Shown: positions 28,347-32,047 of the stretch, piece after piece | Position numbering within the stretch: the stretch's first letter is position 1 | How the letters are laid out: each line of letters starts with the position of its first letter | Virus record (IMG/VR): IMGVR_UViG_3300046747_000514 | Span: 1 to 32,047 of that record | Strand: one strand, 5' to 3' | Origin: a virus | DNA length: 32,047 nucleotides | Program-made: the position numbers and the translations under genes | Notes under the pieces: model-generated | Told to the model about the DNA's origin: nothing | The model's input: only the letters and a program-made list of their open reading frames with translations | Databases searched by the model: none

Positions 28347-29215
28347 CGCCGCAAATCGTAGGGGCCATTAAGCCCGAACCTCAAACAATCCAGGCTCCCG
28401 CCGTGCTTCTGATGGGAGAAACTGGCGGGGGTAAGACCCACTCCGTGGTGACGCTCCTGGAGGCCGGGCTCGAGGTCTTCCTCATTGGGACGGAGCCGAC
28501 GTTTCTCGACTCCATCTTGGATGCCATCGGAGAGCGGAAGGAGTTGCTCGCCCGCTTCTACTGGAAGGCGATACAGCCTGCCCGGGTTGGCATCAAGGGT
28601 CTTCAGGCCATGGTCCTTCAGATCTCCAAGATGGCCTATGATGACCTGAGCAAGCTGCGGCCGGACAATATGCGTAGCAACGCGCAGCTGATCACGTTCC
28701 TTTCCACGCTCGAGGACTTCGTTGACGATAGGACTGATAAACATTTTGGCTCTGTTGAGTCCTGGGGTCCACAGCGAGCTCTTGTGGTGGATAGCTTATC
28801 TGGTCTCAATCTTATGGCTATGGATCTCACTATAGGGAACAAGGTGACGGCCCATCAGGGCGAGTGGGGCATTGCCATGGGGACTTTGGAGAAGCTCCTC
28901 CATAATCTTACCTCGAACCTGCGGTGTTTCTTCATTCTGATCGCGCACACGGAGAGGGAGGGAGATGAGCTCTCCCAGGGCACGAAGATCATGGTCTCGA
29001 CCCTGGGGAAGAAGCTGGCCCCGAAGATCCCTCGGTTCTTCTCCGAGGTCGTACTCGCATACCGCGAGGGGGATAAGTTTCTGTGGTCAACTATGGCTAC
29101 AGGTGTAGTTCTGAAGAAGCGGGCTCTCCCGCTCGACGGAAAGCTTCAACCATCATTCAAGCCGATTGTTGAAGCTCATCATCGCCGCCTGGCGATGCTT
29201 GCAAAGCAGGCTTGA
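28343..29215 (+). CDS. Sak4-like RecA-fold single-strand annealing/recombinase ATPase
   Basis: This 290-residue protein has a Walker A, GETGGGKT (residues 25-32), and Walker B ending RALVVDSLS (D150). Further landmarks are LRCFFILIAHTEREGDELSQ, the RecA-like sensor strand, and VVLAYREGDKFLW. The size and order match the Sak4 family of phage recombinases, which pair single strands with help from an SSB-type protein. The DUF669-like gene directly downstream and the Fe-S nuclease upstream give the usual trio. Start overlaps the previous stop. Confidence 0.85.
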   Translation: MTPQIVGAIKPEPQTIQAPAVLLMGETGGGKTHSVVTLLEAGLEVFLIGTEPTFLDSILDAIGERKELLARFYWKAIQPARVGIKGLQAMVLQISKMAYDDLSKLRPDNMRSNAQLITFLSTLEDFVDDRTDKHFGSVESWGPQRALVVDSLSGLNLMAMDLTIGNKVTAHQGEWGIAMGTLEKLLHNLTSNLRCFFILIAHTEREGDELSQGTKIMVSTLGKKLAPKIPRFFSEVVLAYREGDKFLWSTMATGVVLKKRALPLDGKLQPSFKPIVEAHHRRLAMLAKQA

Positions 29216-29240
29216 CTAACCGTAAGGAAAGGCTACCGTT

Positions 29241-29711
29241 ATGGGTGTATTTGATCCAGCAAAGTTTCTCGAGTCGACCACGAATGACGCCGGGAGCACT
29301 AGGCTCGACCCTATTCCCCAGGGTGAGTACCTCGCCATCATTGATGATGTCTCGTTCAGGGAGATTGAGATTACCAGGGGCGAGAACGCGGGCAAGATGA
29401 GGGTGATCATGTCCGTGAATTGGGAGATCAAGGATGATGCTTTGAAGGCCCAGCTTGATCGGACTCCAAGGGTCCGACAGGATGTTTGGCTGGACCAGGA
29501 CTCGAATGGGGATTTGGACTATGCTAAGGGCAAGAACGTGGGCCTAGGTCGCCTACGGGAAGCACTTGGGCAGAACAGCCCAGGCGCGGCCTGGAGTCCG
29601 GCCATGCTGAAGGGAGCCGGTCCAGCCATGATCAGCGTCACGGAGCGGCCGGACAATAACAACAGGGACGTGATCTATAATGATGTGAAGTCGGTCGGGA
29701 CCGTAAGCTAG
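29241..29711 (+). CDS. ssDNA-binding protein, DUF669-like
   Basis: This 156-residue protein starts at ATG 29241. It contains PIPQGEYLAIIDDVSFREIE, then NAGKMRVIMSVNWEIKDD, VRQDVWLDQDSNGDLDYAKGK, NVGLGRLREALGQ and a final NRDVIYNDVKSVGTV. The pattern (PxGeYxaxi..v......AGk...v...i.D......vrq...LD..G.LD..kg.N..LgrLReAlg...YndVksv) is that of the DUF669/OB-fold proteins next to Sak4. It likely coats single strands at forks and recombination sites. A terminator follows right after its stop. Confidence 0.8.
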   Translation: MGVFDPAKFLESTTNDAGSTRLDPIPQGEYLAIIDDVSFREIEITRGENAGKMRVIMSVNWEIKDDALKAQLDRTPRVRQDVWLDQDSNGDLDYAKGKNVGLGRLREALGQNSPGAAWSPAMLKGAGPAMISVTERPDNNNRDVIYNDVKSVGTVS

Positions 29712-29718
29712 GGAGACA

Positions 29719-29749
29719 GGGGGCAGAAAGTCGGTGGCTTTCTTCCCCC
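29719..29749 (+). terminator. Terminator after the ssDNA-binding gene
   Basis: GGGGGCAGAAAG (29719-29730), 7-base loop, CTTTCTTCCCCC (29738-29749): a 12-position stem with one G-T pair, followed by TTTCATTT. The arms nearly match those of the hairpin at 9511-9541. Confidence 0.75.
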
Positions 29750-29770
29750 TTTCATTTGGGGAAACACCAT

Positions 29771-31141
29771 ATGCAGACCATAGATCACACCTCCATCACC
29801 ATCCCCGTGCGCCAACGTAAGGAGCGGCCCCGAGGCTTTCTGGAGAAGCTCAAGGCCAGCATCGTCAGCAAGGGGCTCATGCATCCGCTGGTGCTCTCGA
29901 TCTCGGAGGCCGGCGCCTCCCTCGTCGCGGGCGAAGGCCGCCTGATTGTGCTTCGGGAGCTGCACACGGATGGCATCACCTTCGAGTTCGATGGCAAGGC
30001 CGTCCCGCACGGGCAGATCCCTTTCAGCAGAGTCGGAGACCTCTCGCCAGGGGACCTGGCTGAGGCCGAGCTCGAGGAGAACCTCCTTCGAGCTGCGCTA
30101 ACGTGGCAGGAAGAGCTCGAGGCCAAGGTCCTCATCCACAATCTGCGGAAGGGGCAGAACCCACAGCAGACGGTGATTGCGACTGCCCGGGAGATCGCCG
30201 CCGTCAAGGGCGAAGAGACCACCGTCATTGCCGAGCGGGACTCCCTCTCCCGGTCCATCTTCGTCTCCCAGCACATTGCGAACCCAAAGGTTCGCGCTGC
30301 GAAGACCCTCAACGAGGCCTCCAAAATTGCTCTGGATCAGCTCGAGGCTGGCTTCAAGACGAACCTGCTGGCCCACAATCCCACGCAGTCGCAGCATACG
30401 CTCATCAAGGGAGATCTGCTCACAGTCCTTCCGGACATGGAGACGGGGAGCTTTGATCTGATCTTGGCGGACCCGCCCTATGGGATCAACGCGGACGAGT
30501 ATAGAACCATCACCAAAATTGCCGGGGAGAAAAAGCACCATGAGGGGCACTTCTACAAGGACGACGAGGGGCATTCCGATCTCATCTGCAACACGATCTT
30601 CCGTCAAGGCTTTCGTCTCCTTCGTCCTCGCGGTCTTCTCTTTCTCTTTTGTGACGTTGATCGTTTTGCTAAGCTTCGTGAAGTTGCCATGATGCAGGGC
30701 TTTAGCTCCTGGCGGACTCCGATCATCTGGCATAAGACGGGGGCAAATGCGGGCTTCGCACCCTGGGGCGCCGGCGGCTTTATTCGAAGCTACGAGATGC
30801 TGCTCTTCCTCAGCAAGGGGCGGAAGACCCTGACGATGCCGGGCGGCCAGGACGTGCTCCCCTTCACCCGAGTTCATCACACCGACCGCATTCATGCCGC
30901 GGAGAAGCCGGCTGGCCTCATCTCCCGCCTGATTCAGCTCTCCTGTATCCCCGGAGACTCAGTGCTTGACCCGTGCTGTGGCTCAGGTGTCATCTTCGAA
31001 GCTGCTTCTGCCTGTAGCGTGGTGGCGACGGGAATTGAGATTGACCCAGAATACCATGCGTTTTCCGCAAGCCGACTCCTTGCCACTGTGGAGACTGAGG
31101 AAGACCTTCCAGAAGATACCACAGCAGGAATGGAGGGCTGA
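29771..31141 (+). CDS. ParB-domain DNA methyltransferase fusion
   Basis: This 456-residue protein starts at ATG 29771, with GGGGAA seven bases upstream (a TTG at 29756 is the alternative). Residues ~1-120 form a ParB/Srx-like domain: GEGRLIVLREL near 54-64 and AELEENLLRAALTWQEELEA near 98-117. After a linker, residues ~205-440 form an amino-methyltransferase with DPPYG at 234-238 (ILADPPYGIN) and the AdoMet-binding motif LDPCCGSGVIFEA at ~399-411, an order typical of the beta class of N6-adenine/N4-cytosine enzymes. It likely protects phage DNA from host restriction. The next gene starts at its stop. Confidence 0.85.
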   Translation: MQTIDHTSITIPVRQRKERPRGFLEKLKASIVSKGLMHPLVLSISEAGASLVAGEGRLIVLRELHTDGITFEFDGKAVPHGQIPFSRVGDLSPGDLAEAELEENLLRAALTWQEELEAKVLIHNLRKGQNPQQTVIATAREIAAVKGEETTVIAERDSLSRSIFVSQHIANPKVRAAKTLNEASKIALDQLEAGFKTNLLAHNPTQSQHTLIKGDLLTVLPDMETGSFDLILADPPYGINADEYRTITKIAGEKKHHEGHFYKDDEGHSDLICNTIFRQGFRLLRPRGLLFLFCDVDRFAKLREVAMMQGFSSWRTPIIWHKTGANAGFAPWGAGGFIRSYEMLLFLSKGRKTLTMPGGQDVLPFTRVHHTDRIHAAEKPAGLISRLIQLSCIPGDSVLDPCCGSGVIFEAASACSVVATGIEIDPEYHAFSASRLLATVETEEDLPEDTTAGMEG

Positions 31142-32047
31142 TGGAAGACCTGTTCAAAGGAACAAGCGGCCCACAGGATGCGAAGGTGCTTCTAGTCGGA
31201 GAAGCCTACGGTGAAGAGGAGCACCGGGAGGGCAAGCCTTTTGTCGGCACCAGCGGCTGGTTCCTCAACAAGATGCTGAAGGAGGCCGGGCTCAACCGAG
31301 ACGCAGTCCTCTGCACGAACGTCATCAACAGGCGGCCGCCGGCCAACGACTTCAACCACTTCCTCACATCAAAAGAGCAGAGCAAAGGAGCGAAAAGTGT
31401 CCTCGGAATACGTGCCGGCGCTGACCTTCATCAGGGAGTGGCTGCGCTTTCGCGACTCGTCGAAGCTGTCAATCCGTCCCTTATCATTGCCGCAGGAAAT
31501 TGGCCACTATGGGCTCTTTCGCCTCACGCTGTGGTCAAGACAGTCAAAGGCTATCAGCACCCTACTGGCATTGCCAACTGGAGAGGAAGTCAAACGTACG
31601 CTCGAGATGCTCGAGCTGATGGAAGCAAGCGCCCGCTCCTTCCAATCTACCATCCTGCAGCCATTACCAGGGAGTACAAGCTTCGGGCCGTGACGGTGCA
31701 TGACCTGGGGGCCCGGGCCGCCCGCTTCCTCCGGGGAAACACAAAGTGGGAAGCCCCGACTGTTTGGGTCCAACACAAGCCCGACTACGTCACCGTGATG
31801 CAGTTCCTCCAGAGCTTCAAGGAAAAACATGGCTGGCTTTCGGTCGACATCGAGACTTATCGACGGAGATGGATCTCGTGCGTCGGTCTCGCAGACTCCG
31901 CGCGGTCTGGCCTTTGCATACCGTTTTTTTCCTTTTCCCCTGAAGGGAGATACATTCCTTATTGGACCTCAGAGCAAGAAATTTCGATTTGGCAGGTCCT
32001 CCGGGAAGTTCTTCAGGACCCTAGGACCCGTATCATTGGTCAAAACT
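31141..32047 (+). CDS. Uracil-DNA glycosylase domain fused to family A DNA polymerase exonuclease (3' end cut by window)
   Basis: The frame from ATG 31141 stays open to the right edge (302 codons) and overlaps the previous stop by one base. Residues 16-50 contain VLLVGEAYGEEEHREGKPFV and the TSGWFLNKML helix; TNVINRRPPAN is at 59-69; HPAAITREYK at 171-180. These are the three family-4/5 UDG motifs, with the final H171. From ~230 a second domain begins: WLSVDIET with D236 and E238 (Exo I), and the last visible residues RIIGQN fit Exo II of a DEDDy exonuclease as in Pol I. This points to a polymerase with an attached glycosylase-like domain. Confidence 0.8.
   Translation, partial: MEDLFKGTSGPQDAKVLLVGEAYGEEEHREGKPFVGTSGWFLNKMLKEAGLNRDAVLCTNVINRRPPANDFNHFLTSKEQSKGAKSVLGIRAGADLHQGVAALSRLVEAVNPSLIIAAGNWPLWALSPHAVVKTVKGYQHPTGIANWRGSQTYARDARADGSKRPLLPIYHPAAITREYKLRAVTVHDLGARAARFLRGNTKWEAPTVWVQHKPDYVTVMQFLQSFKEKHGWLSVDIETYRRRWISCVGLADSARSGLCIPFFSFSPEGRYIPYWTSEQEISIWQVLREVLQDPRTRIIGQN

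Noticed and set aside
1-32047. tRNA or rRNA genes, integrase, attachment sites
   Set aside because: No cloverleaf-like GGTTCGAATCC element, rRNA stretch, tyrosine/serine recombinase motif or att-like duplication was seen by eye; a tRNAscan run would be decisive.

Overview
This window looks like part of the genome of a tailed dsDNA phage, most likely short-tailed (podovirus-type) and infecting a Gram-negative, probably alphaproteobacterial, host. The evidence is a complete packaging and capsid cassette, an adaptor plus nozzle-like tail module with no tape-measure gene in view, a GH108 endolysin, and a phage-borne outer-membrane barrel protein with a Sec signal. I see no integrase, excisionase, tRNA, rRNA, transposase or CRISPR array. 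Host and morphology are inferences; both ends of the window cut through genes.

Layout. Positions 18157 down to 1 form one tightly packed late block read leftward: a His/Gly-rich leader protein, a small unknown, terminase small subunit, a group of small overlapping genes with membrane segments (lysis candidates), terminase large subunit, portal, an unknown, scaffold, SU10-type major capsid protein, then about ten small structural or decoration-like genes. After these come a repeat-rich protein, an adaptor-like protein, a collar-type tail fibre, a nozzle-like beta protein, a small conserved protein and a GH108 endolysin cut by the left edge. Most junctions overlap by 1-20 bases, so translational coupling is likely throughout.

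Positions 18158-18511 are a divergent control region. From 18512 rightward lies the early/replication arm: two early genes with recognisable promoters and hairpin terminators, a 668-base non-coding region (19590-20257) full of TTC-loop palindromes, a 10-bp tandem repeat and a 21-T tract, then a run of small unknown genes (20258-23084). A structured non-coding stretch with tandem terminators (23085-23400) separates these from more small genes.

From 25174 the replication/recombination module begins: a Cas4/AddB-like Fe-S PD-(D/E)XK nuclease, an outer-membrane barrel protein whose gene overlaps the nuclease tail, three tiny conserved phage proteins, an unknown 264-residue protein, a Sak4-like RecA-fold ATPase, a DUF669-like ssDNA-binding protein, a ParB-domain/DNA methyltransferase fusion, and, running off the right edge, an open frame joining a family-4/5-like uracil-DNA glycosylase domain to the 3'-5' exonuclease domain of a family A DNA polymerase. 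Together these would process DNA ends, protect single strands, pair homologous strands, modify DNA and replicate it.

The most notable points are the UDG-polymerase fusion (which appears to lack the usual Fe-S cysteines), the OMP gene overprinting the nuclease tail, a gene nested fully inside another at 24659-25174, a 60-residue HiPIP-like protein without a signal peptide, the TTC-loop palindrome family around 18.2-20.0 kb, and the structured intergenic region near 23.2 kb.
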